Source of the DNA: an uncultured bacterium
GTDB taxonomy: Bacteria; Bacillota; Clostridia; Oscillospirales; CAG-272
Direction: 5' to 3'
Assembly: GCA_949282345.1 (NCBI GenBank)
Contig: CASDOQ010000030.1
Span: forward strand, 1 to 35,468
Length of the DNA: 35,468 nt
Under the pieces are notes generated by a model. It saw only the letters and a list, made by a program, of their open reading frames with translations. It was not told where the DNA came from and made no database searches. Each line of letters starts with the position of its first letter. The stretch's first letter is position 1. This document shows, piece after piece, positions 1 through 7,201 of this stretch. The translations under genes were made by a program, and so were the position numbers.

Positions 1-24
1 CGCCTTTTTTTGCTTTTGTCTGTT

Positions 25-1974
25 TTATTTCGCCGCGAGCGCTACCGCGGCCTTAATGGTGTCGGGAGTCACCGTGTCCTTGATTTCGTCATACGCCCCC
101 CGGACGGTCGTATATCCGAACTTGATAGCCTCAAGCTCCGCAGACTTGACGAGAGATTTCGGTTCCAGGCTACCCGGGAAAGCTGCTTCGTTCAGCTCTT
201 TCATGTCTTTGAGGAAATCCTTGTAGTTCCCTTCCTGCACAAAGAGCATCGGAACCTCATAAGCCTGCTTTTCATAGTGGCCGGTCTCCGCATTCAACTG
301 GTACGTATACACGGTTTTTATTTCGATGTCAAACTGGCGCGAAGTCTTGACTCCCAGTTTTCTGTTCCATTTCGGCTCAAAGGGAGTCGAAACCCCATTG
401 ATATGAAGCGCCGTGGTCTCTTTCCCCTGATCGTCTGTACTGACGATCTGTGCAACGGAATTGATTCCCGTCAGCTGATACAAAGGGAACCAATACGTAT
501 CATAGCTGAAGGTTCCTCCGGTCGCTTCTTCATGGACCTCTCCGCCGAGATACTCCCCGGTCTTTGCGCTGTAAATCTCCACATTACGGCACTTCTGTTT
601 TTTCGCGGCCGGGATAAAATCGCCCTTGGTTCCGACGACCATCACATAGTTTTCATCCTGATAGAGCATCGCGCTGGTCTGATACAGGGCTTTTGTCTCT
701 TCCTCGTCTTCATCGTTCTTCTTCTCGTAACTCAAGAATTCAAAGAAGTATCCGGTCACGGTATTTTTCTCGGGATCACGGACAAAGCGAAGTTCCATCT
801 GCCCGTAGTCCAAAAGATTCAGATCGATTTTCAGTTCGTTGTTCTTTATCGCGTACAGAAGACCCGTGTTGCTTCCGATATGCAGTTTTCCCGTACATTC
901 TTCTCCGGACGAGGTCAGGGTCAGCGTGACGGCATCGCCGAAGTTGCAGGAAATGACCGAACGCTCTTCCTCCACCTTCAAGGTATACCCGAATCCGGCA
1001 ATCTCCCCGCTGAAGGTCTTTGTATCGGCAGGATTGTTACGCAGATAGGTCTGATATGCCTCTTTGATGCCGTTGAGCGCACCGTGGAAGGTATTGATAT
1101 ATTCCATGACCGCCTCGACCTTCGTCATGGTGTCATGTACCATGGTCATCTGCTTTCCGATATAATTCTTCGGGAAAGACGAGACGTTGACCGGCCGGTT
1201 CTCCGTAAAATCGGGGGTCGGCTTTGTCGTGTCGTTCCGTTTTGAAATGCCGTCAAAGGATAGGGCTGTCGGGAAGAAGGACCAGACATCCGGCTTTTTC
1301 TCAAATCCCGCCATGACTGTTGCAGCCAGGTCATCTCCGGTCGGAAGCGTAATTTTCAGGGTAGCGGTACTCTCCCAATCACGGTAATTTTTGAGCGTCA
1401 CGCGACAAGTCACCTGATAGGTTCCGATGGCTTTGGCGCTGTTGCCCGGCTTTCCGTCGATGGTGTAAGTCACGGTTTCACCTTTCCCGGGCAGACCGGT
1501 AGCCGTCAGCGCATGGAAGGTTCCGTCCGCTTTATATTCTGCATCCTGCAAAGCGATTCCCGTGAAGGTTGCCGGCTCAATGACCAGCTGGGCTGTCATT
1601 TTTTTGGTGATATACCCCTGGCCGCTCAGCGTAACGCTGGCCGTGTAGGTTCCCGCGTCGGTCGCCTTATTTTGCGTATACACCGCGGTCACGCCGGAAG
1701 GAATCCCCGTTGCGGTAAGCACCTTTTCACGTCCGTCATACGGGAAGGAAGCGTCTGCAAAGACGACGCCGGTGATCTCTCGCGGCGCAGTCGTAACGAC
1801 AGGCGCTGCCGTAGTTGTGACGGTGGGTTTTGCCGTAGTCGTAACGGCAGCGTTTGCCGTAGTTGTGACGGTGGGTTTTGCCGTAGTCGTGGTCGTGTCT
1901 GTTTTTTCACCCCCGCAGGAAACCAGAACAAGCAAAAAAAGCAGACATCCCAGCATTGTCAGAAATCTTTTCAT
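25..1974 (-). CDS. Secreted lipoprotein with Thr-rich repeat linker and Ig-like (MBG-type) modules
   Basis: The 649-residue protein starts with a lipoprotein signal: basic MKRF, a Leu-rich core and lipobox LVSC with Cys20 as the lipidated residue. Residues about 25-65 are a Thr/Ala/Pro/Lys linker of 8-residue repeats (TTTAKPTV type). Residues about 65-210 hold two consecutive beta-rich modules with the pattern of bacterial Ig-like/MBG domains (each has a Tyr or Phe followed by DG, then LTATG, then GTY). The C-terminal ~430 residues match no family I recognise and contain many charged, beta-prone stretches. A GGAAAGG ribosome site precedes the ATG. It lies 79 bp downstream of the membrane XRE regulator on the same strand and could share its transcript. 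Lipoprotein status is confident; a surface adhesion or stalk role is only inferred from the linker and Ig-like modules. Confidence 0.85.
   Translation of the reverse strand: MKRFLTMLGCLLFLLVLVSCGGEKTDTTTTTAKPTVTTTANAAVTTTAKPTVTTTAAPVVTTAPREITGVVFADASFPYDGREKVLTATGIPSGVTAVYTQNKATDAGTYTASVTLSGQGYITKKMTAQLVIEPATFTGIALQDAEYKADGTFHALTATGLPGKGETVTYTIDGKPGNSAKAIGTYQVTCRVTLKNYRDWESTATLKITLPTGDDLAATVMAGFEKKPDVWSFFPTALSFDGISKRNDTTKPTPDFTENRPVNVSSFPKNYIGKQMTMVHDTMTKVEAVMEYINTFHGALNGIKEAYQTYLRNNPADTKTFSGEIAGFGYTLKVEEERSVISCNFGDAVTLTLTSSGEECTGKLHIGSNTGLLYAIKNNELKIDLNLLDYGQMELRFVRDPEKNTVTGYFFEFLSYEKKNDEDEEETKALYQTSAMLYQDENYVMVVGTKGDFIPAAKKQKCRNVEIYSAKTGEYLGGEVHEEATGGTFSYDTYWFPLYQLTGINSVAQIVSTDDQGKETTALHINGVSTPFEPKWNRKLGVKTSRQFDIEIKTVYTYQLNAETGHYEKQAYEVPMLFVQEGNYKDFLKDMKELNEAAFPGSLEPKSLVKSAELEAIKFGYTTVRGAYDEIKDTVTPDTIKAAVALAAK
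1808..1890. repeat. 24-nt tandem repeats encoding the lipoprotein linker
   Basis: A 35-base stretch at 1808-1842 recurs identically at 1856-1890, an offset of 48 bases or two 24-nt units. The intervening unit is diverged. Each unit encodes eight residues of the Thr-rich linker, so unit gain or loss keeps the frame and would only change linker length. Confidence 0.85.
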
Positions 1975-2053
1975 CGAAAATACCTTTCCTTTTGATTATT
2001 TTATTGATCGGCCAAAGCCGAAAACATCGGGTTGCCCCGGGAGATACGAAAAA

Positions 2054-2953
2054 TCAAACGAATTCGCCCTCGCGCACTTCACGCCGCCATCCGCGCATCA
2101 CGAAAGGATAGGTGAAAGGCGAGATAAGAGCCGAAACCACCACCCCGACCAAAAACATCAGTATTCCGAAGAGGAACCCAAGCACGGCAAAGAGGAGTTT
2201 CATGCAAATCACCCACACAAAGCCGTCAATATTCCATGCAAAAATCAGCCCCGGCCAATGGATACTGCACCCGGTACACCATTCCAGCACGTTCCGCACC
2301 GGATAATCCTCAAAGAGCAATTGCCCGGCAAAAAAGAACGCAAAGACCGCGCCGATTCCGCCGATCAGCCAGCCGTTTTGTATACTCAGCCCGCACACAA
2401 GCACCGTGATGACGGCCGCCGCAATCGAAAGAAAGAGGCTCCAACCGGTCAGGGAACGCACCCGTTGCTCCCGTGCTTCTTTTGTCCGTTTTTCTTTTTC
2501 TTTTTTGGCGTTTTCCTCCGCTTCACGCGCTTCCTGTGCGCGCTTCTCTTCCTTTTGTTTTTTATCGAGGCAGGCCGCGCACAGGACTTTCGGTTCGCGT
2601 TCTCCAAGCGTTTCCTGTGTGACGGACACCCCACAAGAAGTGCAGAAGCCGATCGTTTCGCTATGCGCGTTCATCGTGCCGATTTTTTCGCGCACCGCTT
2701 CGCTGACTCCGGCCACGATTGCGTCGGTGTCGGGCAGCTCGGCTTTTTTCTCTTCCTTTTCATAATCAAGAAGATCGTCCGTGCTGATTCCGTAAAGTTC
2801 CGCCAGTTTCCGGATGGTGGAAAGGTCCGGCTCCGCCAAATCGTTTTCCCATTTGGAGACCGCCTGTGCGCTGATATTCAGCATCTCGCCAAGTTGTTGC
2901 TGCGTAATATCTTTGTTTTTCCGATAAAACGCCAATTTCGTGCCTAATGTCAT
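2054..2953 (-). CDS. Membrane-anchored XRE-family transcriptional regulator
   Basis: The 299-residue protein begins with a helix-turn-helix of the XRE/HTH_3 family (about residues 4-58, with QQQLGEMLNISAQAVSKWE as the recognition region). A short zinc-ribbon-like segment follows, with two CxxC pairs (CTSC about residue 98, CAAC about 120). Next is a Lys/Glu/Ala-rich stretch predicted as a charged coiled coil (about 128-165), then three or four hydrophobic segments to about residue 285. The DNA-binding part would therefore sit in the cytoplasm tethered to the membrane. An AAGGAGG site seven bases before the ATG fixes the start. The lipoprotein gene follows on the same strand. The signal sensed and the target genes are unknown; DNA binding is confident from the HTH. 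Confidence 0.85.
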   Translation of the reverse strand: MTLGTKLAFYRKNKDITQQQLGEMLNISAQAVSKWENDLAEPDLSTIRKLAELYGISTDDLLDYEKEEKKAELPDTDAIVAGVSEAVREKIGTMNAHSETIGFCTSCGVSVTQETLGEREPKVLCAACLDKKQKEEKRAQEAREAEENAKKEKEKRTKEAREQRVRSLTGWSLFLSIAAAVITVLVCGLSIQNGWLIGGIGAVFAFFFAGQLLFEDYPVRNVLEWCTGCSIHWPGLIFAWNIDGFVWVICMKLLFAVLGFLFGILMFLVGVVVSALISPFTYPFVMRGWRREVREGEFV

Positions 2954-2980
2954 ATCAAATCCTCCTTCTGTTCTGCCTTT

Positions 2981-2989
2981 ATCCTATCA
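2981..2989 (-). promoter_or_regulatory. Extended -10 promoter element for the XRE regulator
   Basis: On the minus strand TGATAGGAT forms an extended -10 about 28 bases before the start codon. The -35 region is poor (TTTCAA). A near-palindrome centred on CCGCGG lies in the spacer and might be an autoregulatory operator; that is inference. Confidence 0.4.
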
Positions 2990-3142
2990 CATTCCCGCGG
3001 AAATTGAAATAAACCAGTGGTTGTGTTTCTAAACCTTTCGTGGAAAAGAGGGATTTATATCCATTTCTTTTCGCTTTTCTCTTTTCAAAAAAAAGAATCC
3101 GCTTTCCGGGAAAATAGAAAAACGAATTCTGTAAATAAAACT

Positions 3143-4174
3143 TTATATGACGGAAGCCTCTGCAATCAGACGTTCCAGGGCGCCGTAGTCGGTCATGCCG
3201 GATTTGGACGCAAGATCAAGCCGTCGGCATTTTCCGAGATGAGCTTCCAAAGACGCGACGCTCCGCCGGGAGAGCGAACGCAGATACAGATTGACTTTAT
3301 ATTCATGAAAACCGGTAGCCGCGCGGATGGCGGCCGGGGCCAGTCCTTCTTCCCGCAACAGCGCCACGGTCAAAAGGTCGGAAAAGACGCGGAAGACCGT
3401 ACCGAAAATGAGCGAAGGGTCCATACGGCGGTTTTTCATATCCCGCAGATTTTCGTAAGCGGCAGCCGTATCGCCCGCGAGAATGGCGTTGGAAAGACCG
3501 AAGGCGTCGGCCTCAAAAGTCGAAGAAGCCACGGTCACTACGTCCCCGGGGGTCAGCACCTGCCGACCGGCGGCCGCAAGATAGGCCGTGAGTTTATCGA
3601 TCTCGCCCGACAGGACGTCCATGTTCCGCCCAGAACGGGCAAGCAACGCCCGGCCGCTTTCGGCCGGGCAGGAGATCCCCGCTTCACGGAAATGCCTGTC
3701 GATCCAGCCGAGAAGCTGCCGCTCCTCCGAGAGAGGGAACCACACGCAGTCCAATATCTTGGAAAGTTCCTCGTAACGCTTCGGAGCTTTTTTCGGATAG
3801 GACGGATACAGAAGTTTGTCGCGCTCGGCATAAAATACGACCGTCACCGCAGCATATTCCTGTCTGGCATCGCAAAACTCCCGGAGGCGTGAAAGATCGG
3901 CGGCCTTCATCTTTTCAAATTCGCACAGATGCCATTCGACCAATTTATATTCGGAAAGAAGCGGAGGGGCCTTCACAGCCTCTTCCAGCGCGCCGAAATC
4001 GATCTCCTCGCCTTCAAAGCGAAGCCGGTCAAAGGCCTCTGCCGCCGGATCGGGCAACAACAGTTCCCGGATCTTTTGCAGATAGTAGCGTTTCAGATAC
4101 TCTTCTTCCCCGGCCAGGACGAGCCACGGCACCGGCGGAGATTTCAGCACTTTTTTCAACTCCTCCTGTGTCAT
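3143..4174 (-). CDS. holA: DNA polymerase III subunit delta
   Basis: The 343-residue product matches HolA, the clamp-loader subunit that opens the sliding clamp. It has the N-terminal VLAGEEEYLKRYYLQKI segment (an ATPase-like fold without a working Walker A, as usual in delta), a middle region with LLGWIDRHFREAGISC and GRNMDVLSGEIDKL, and the C-terminal helical collar with DPSLIFGTVFRVFSDLL and a GFHEYKVNLYL segment. Length is typical (330-350). I chose the ATG at 4174 rather than one 39 codons upstream: it lies in a four-base ATGA overlap with the stop of the DUF1934 gene, it has GGAAGGGG upstream, and the longer N-terminus is low-complexity Arg/His sequence. Translational coupling to the upstream gene is likely. 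Confidence 0.93.
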   Translation of the reverse strand: MTQEELKKVLKSPPVPWLVLAGEEEYLKRYYLQKIRELLLPDPAAEAFDRLRFEGEEIDFGALEEAVKAPPLLSEYKLVEWHLCEFEKMKAADLSRLREFCDARQEYAAVTVVFYAERDKLLYPSYPKKAPKRYEELSKILDCVWFPLSEERQLLGWIDRHFREAGISCPAESGRALLARSGRNMDVLSGEIDKLTAYLAAAGRQVLTPGDVVTVASSTFEADAFGLSNAILAGDTAAAYENLRDMKNRRMDPSLIFGTVFRVFSDLLTVALLREEGLAPAAIRAATGFHEYKVNLYLRSLSRRSVASLEAHLGKCRRLDLASKSGMTDYGALERLIAEASVI

Positions 4175-4695
4175 GTCGCTTCCCCTTCCCGGGCGGTGAG
4201 CGAAAACGCGATGCGCCGCTCGGTGCCCCCGATGGTGAGCCTGTAAAGAAGCCGGAGAGAAAGTCTGTCCTCCTGCTCTTCGGTTTCGCAATACTCGGTC
4301 TCGGCAAGGGTAGGGAACGAAAGCCCCATGGCGTAATAGACCGATTCGGTGCGTTGCCCCGGCAACAGCGAAGTTTCAAAGGCAAGCGAACTCCCCTGGC
4401 GGGAAAGAAGGATTCCCGCGGGAAGGAAAGAAAGGCGCACGCACGCTCCGTCCGCGCCCGGCTCCCGGTATACGAGCGTGCGGAAGCCGTCCCGCAGGGA
4501 AAACCTCCCCGGGACACGGTGACAGATCTCTTCTTCCCCCGCCGCACGGCTGCATACTTCCACCGTCACACGTCCGTCCTTCATGCACCTCACCCCCGGA
4601 GAAACTCCGAGATCCCCCTCCGAGATATCCGCCGATCGGCGGTTTCCCCGACGTCGTCGGAAAAGGAGCGACATGGCCGCTCCTCTTCTCATCAT
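4171..4695 (-). CDS. DUF1934 (YwiB-like) beta-barrel protein
   Basis: The 174-residue protein fits the DUF1934 family, small cytoplasmic lipocalin-like beta-barrels of unknown function. Visible family traits are the opening strand (GRVTVEVCSR), a SYE-equivalent strand, the TESVYYAMGLSFP region near residue 120 that corresponds to the conserved 'Y.T.YG...' segment, and a final LLYRLTIGG...IAFSLTARE strand pair. The N-terminus carries an extra ~35 residues rich in Arg. Its start overlaps the stop of the upstream MGS-like gene by ATGA, and its own stop overlaps the holA start in the same way, so the three genes form a tightly coupled operon. Family assignment is moderate because these proteins diverge strongly. 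Confidence 0.7.
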   Translation of the reverse strand: MMRRGAAMSLLFRRRRGNRRSADISEGDLGVSPGVRCMKDGRVTVEVCSRAAGEEEICHRVPGRFSLRDGFRTLVYREPGADGACVRLSFLPAGILLSRQGSSLAFETSLLPGQRTESVYYAMGLSFPTLAETEYCETEEQEDRLSLRLLYRLTIGGTERRIAFSLTAREGEAT

Positions 4696-5093
4696 TTTCT
4701 GTGATAGGCTTCCCGCCAGTTCAGATCCCCGCGGTCAAGCGCCATGACCAGCACTTCCGCCGTAGCGATATTGGTTGCGATCGGTACCGTATGCACATCG
4801 CAGAGCCGCAGGATCGTATTTCCGTTATCGCGTGCGTAGACCTCCGGCTCGGGACTGCGGAAATAGAAGACCACGTCGATCTCGTCGCAGGCGATGCGGG
4901 AAACGAGCTGTTCGCCGCCGCCCTCGCCGCCGGCCATCAGAAGATCGATATCCAGCCCAGTAGCATCGATGATATATTTTCCCGTCACGCGGGTCGCGCA
5001 CAGGTGATGACGCGCGAGGATCCCGCAATAAGCAATGCAGAACTGCGCCATCAATTCTTTTTTTTCGTCGTCGGCTATGATTGCTATTTCCAT
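4692..5093 (-). CDS. Methylglyoxal synthase family protein with replaced active-site residues
   Basis: The 133-residue protein has the methylglyoxal synthase (MgsA) fold over its whole length: IAIIADDEKKELMAQF, the ATxxTG phosphate loop, a GGEGGGEQ loop, IDVVFYF, and LRLCDVHTVPIATNIATAE. Overall similarity to clostridial and Bacillus MgsA is clear. Aligned with E. coli MgsA, however, the catalytic set appears replaced: His19 by Asp8, Asp71 by Gly60, His98 by Ala87 and Asp101 by Asn90; one phosphate-loop Thr (47) is Val. So dihydroxyacetone-phosphate conversion is doubtful and a binding or regulatory role is possible. The ATG at 5093 is preferred over one seven codons upstream because GGAGGTG precedes it at eight bases. 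First gene of the operon with DUF1934 and holA; divergent from pncC-pfkA. Confidence 0.85.
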   Translation of the reverse strand: MEIAIIADDEKKELMAQFCIAYCGILARHHLCATRVTGKYIIDATGLDIDLLMAGGEGGGEQLVSRIACDEIDVVFYFRSPEPEVYARDNGNTILRLCDVHTVPIATNIATAEVLVMALDRGDLNWREAYHRK

Positions 5094-5125
5094 CCCGGGC
5101 ACCTCCGTTTTCATCTCGTGGTTCT

Positions 5126-5154
5126 ATTGTATCACTTTTCCGTGGGATTGTCAA
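5126..5154 (-). promoter_or_regulatory. Sigma-A promoter for the MGS-like/DUF1934/holA operon
   Basis: On the minus strand TTGACA (5149-5154) is followed by a 17-bp spacer and TACAAT (5126-5131), about 30 bases before the start codon. Confidence 0.85.
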
Positions 5155-5245
5155 TTCACCGACCGAAAAGTTTGAAATTTTCTCAAAGGCGCCTGTAAAA
5201 TCGGCAAAATATCCGGATTTTCTTTTGTTTTTTATAGAATATGTA

Positions 5246-5274
5246 TTGATTTCAGGACGGAATCATGGTATACT
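5246..5274 (+). promoter_or_regulatory. Sigma-A promoter for pncC-pfkA
   Basis: TTGATT (5246-5251), a 17-bp spacer and TATACT (5269-5274) precede pncC by about 80 bases. The leader contains a small AGTCT/AGACT hairpin. Confidence 0.75.
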
Positions 5275-5352
5275 GCACAAATAGAAAGTCTGCCGAAAGA
5301 CTGCGCTTGATTTTCCCGACGGCAAAGCACGGGGAACACGGGGAGGCCGGAT

Positions 5353-5856
5353 ATGAAGCCCGAACAGGATCTTTTTACCGCACTGAAAAATACGCATCTC
5401 ACGCTTTCTCTTGCCGAGTCCTGTACCGGAGGGCTTGTCAGCGCACGGTTGGTCTCACTCCCCGGCATCAGTGACTTTTTCCTCGGCGGTATCGTTTCTT
5501 ATACAAATTCCGTAAAGAAATCTTTGCTTTCCGTGCAGGAGGAGACCCTGGAGAAATACACGGCCGTATCGGCGGAAGTCGCCCGGGAAATGGCGGACGG
5601 CGTGCGGCTCGCCACCGGCTCGGATATCGGCGTTTCGGTCACGGGGCTGGCAGGTCCCGGCGGCGGAACCGAAGAGATCCCGGTCGGGCGGGTCTATATC
5701 GGCGTATCAACGCCGGACGGTTGCCGCGCACTCGCCTTTTTATTTCGCGGCGGGCGGCAGGCGATCCGATACCGCGCAGCCGATGCCGCGCTGAATCTTG
5801 CCTGTGCGGCGACATATCAGTTTGCAGTTTCACGAAAGGATAGAGAGAAAAAATGA
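5353..5856 (+). CDS. pncC: Nicotinamide-nucleotide amidase (stand-alone CinA C-terminal domain)
   Basis: The 167-residue product is the PncC/CinA C-terminal domain, which deamidates nicotinamide mononucleotide to nicotinate mononucleotide in NAD recycling. Signature LAESCTGGLVSARL carries the catalytic Ser at about residue 23. It is followed by FFLGGIVSYTNSVKKSLL with the conserved Tyr and Lys, and GVSVTGLAGPGGGTEEIPVGRVYIGV. It has no N-terminal MoeA/CinA domain, so it is the short form. GGGGAGG lies six bases before the ATG. Its TGA overlaps the pfkA ATG (ATGA), coupling NAD salvage to a glycolytic enzyme in one transcript. Confidence 0.93.
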   Translation: MKPEQDLFTALKNTHLTLSLAESCTGGLVSARLVSLPGISDFFLGGIVSYTNSVKKSLLSVQEETLEKYTAVSAEVAREMADGVRLATGSDIGVSVTGLAGPGGGTEEIPVGRVYIGVSTPDGCRALAFLFRGGRQAIRYRAADAALNLACAATYQFAVSRKDREKK

Positions 5857-6917
5857 AACAGTTCAAGAGAATCGGAGTACTGACTTCGGGCGGCGATGCG
5901 CCCGGGATGAACGCGGCCATCCGCGCCGTCACGCGGGAGGCGATCTACCGGGGCGTGGAAGTCATGGGGATCTATCGCGGGTACAGCGGATTGATTGAGG
6001 GAGATATCCGTCCCTTCGGCGTGCGCGACGTCTCCAACATCCTCAACCGCGGCGGTACCATGCTCTATTCCGACCGTTGTCCGGAATTCTGCACCGAAGA
6101 AGGAATGCAGAAGGCCGTCAATACCTGCCGGGAATTTGAAATCGACGGGATCGTCGCCATCGGGGGAGACGGGACCTTCCGCGGCGCAAACGATCTGACG
6201 GCGCACGGCATTTCCTGCGTGGGGCTTCCCGGCACGATTGACAACGATATCACCTCGACCGACTTCACGATCGGGTTCGATACCGCCATGAACACCGCCA
6301 TCAACCTGATCGACAAACTGCGCGACACCTGTGAGTCGCACGCACGGTGCAGTGTCGTGGAGGTCATGGGACGCGGGGCGGGAGACATCGCCCTGCAGAC
6401 CGCCATCGCTTCGGGCGCTACCGCCGTGGCGATCCCGGAGATTCCTTTTGACGCCGACCGCGCCATTGACAAAATCCGTACCTCTCACTCGCTCGGCAAG
6501 CGCACCTTTATCGTCATCGTATCCGAGGGAATGGGGAAAGAATACTCGGCCACCCTTGCCAAACGGATCCAGGAAGAGACCGGCATCGAGACCAAATTTG
6601 CCCGTTTCGCCCACGTGGTGCGCGGCGGCGACCCGACCCTGCGCGACCGCCTGCTGGCCACCTTGATGGGACAGCGCGCCGTGGAAGAACTTTTCCTCGG
6701 GAACAGCAATCTGGTCGTCTGTGAGCGTGCCGGTTCAATCTGCACCACCGAGATCAACTACGCCCTGACACTTGATCGGATGTACAAAGGCAAACTGGCA
6801 GAGGGTGAACTCTCTCCCTACTCGCAGGAGCAGATCGCCGATATGCACGCCATCGGAGAGCGCAAGCGCAAACTTTTTGAAAAGCTCTACTCCGTGGTCG
6901 ACCGGATCGGTCTGTGA
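5853..6917 (+). CDS. pfkA: ATP-dependent 6-phosphofructokinase
   Basis: The 354-residue enzyme phosphorylates fructose 6-phosphate to fructose 1,6-bisphosphate. It shows the nucleotide loop LTSGGDAPGMNAAIR, GGDGTFRGA near residue 104 (Gly at this position marks ATP use; PPi-dependent enzymes carry Asp), PGTIDNDI with the catalytic Asp near 130, VEVMGRGAGDIAL for sugar phosphate, and HVVRGGDPTLRDR near 250. It is about 30 residues longer than E. coli PfkA at the C-terminus. It is translationally coupled to pncC and followed by a strong terminator. Confidence 0.96.
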   Translation: MKQFKRIGVLTSGGDAPGMNAAIRAVTREAIYRGVEVMGIYRGYSGLIEGDIRPFGVRDVSNILNRGGTMLYSDRCPEFCTEEGMQKAVNTCREFEIDGIVAIGGDGTFRGANDLTAHGISCVGLPGTIDNDITSTDFTIGFDTAMNTAINLIDKLRDTCESHARCSVVEVMGRGAGDIALQTAIASGATAVAIPEIPFDADRAIDKIRTSHSLGKRTFIVIVSEGMGKEYSATLAKRIQEETGIETKFARFAHVVRGGDPTLRDRLLATLMGQRAVEELFLGNSNLVVCERAGSICTTEINYALTLDRMYKGKLAEGELSPYSQEQIADMHAIGERKRKLFEKLYSVVDRIGL

Positions 6918-6950
6918 CCGGCTTTCCCGCGGATAGTTCAAAAGACAAGG

Positions 6951-6980
6951 GGCATCTGCAAACAGGCAGATGCCTTTTGC
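6951..6980 (+). terminator. Rho-independent terminator of pncC-pfkA
   Basis: A perfect 9-bp stem GGCATCTGC/GCAGATGCC (6951-6959 and 6966-6974) with a 6-base loop is followed by TTTTGCTT. Confidence 0.85.
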
Positions 6981-7069
6981 TTCGTTTCGGGATCTTTTTT
7001 CGGAAAACGGCGAAAAGAAAACCGTCCCGCAGATCGAATCCCCGGAATACAAAAGAGAGCGAAACAACG

Positions 7070-7110
7070 TAAATAAAAAGACGGCATAACAGTTTTTGTT
7101 ATACCGTCTT
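7070..7110 (-). terminator. Rho-independent terminator of the rhamnulokinase gene
   Basis: Arms at 7078-7090 and 7098-7110 pair over 13 positions with one mismatch and a 7-base loop. On the minus strand the hairpin runs into TTTTTATTT. It lies 91 bp past the rhaB stop. The bases 6981-7077 and 7111-7201 show no further gene or signal. Confidence 0.8.
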
Positions 7111-7201
7111 ATGAAGGGCGCCACCCGGGTCACCTGCTCTGCCGTGAGGCGACCAAGGCGTTCTTTTTATGGTTTTCGGGGCAACAAAACGGGATCCCGG
7201 G

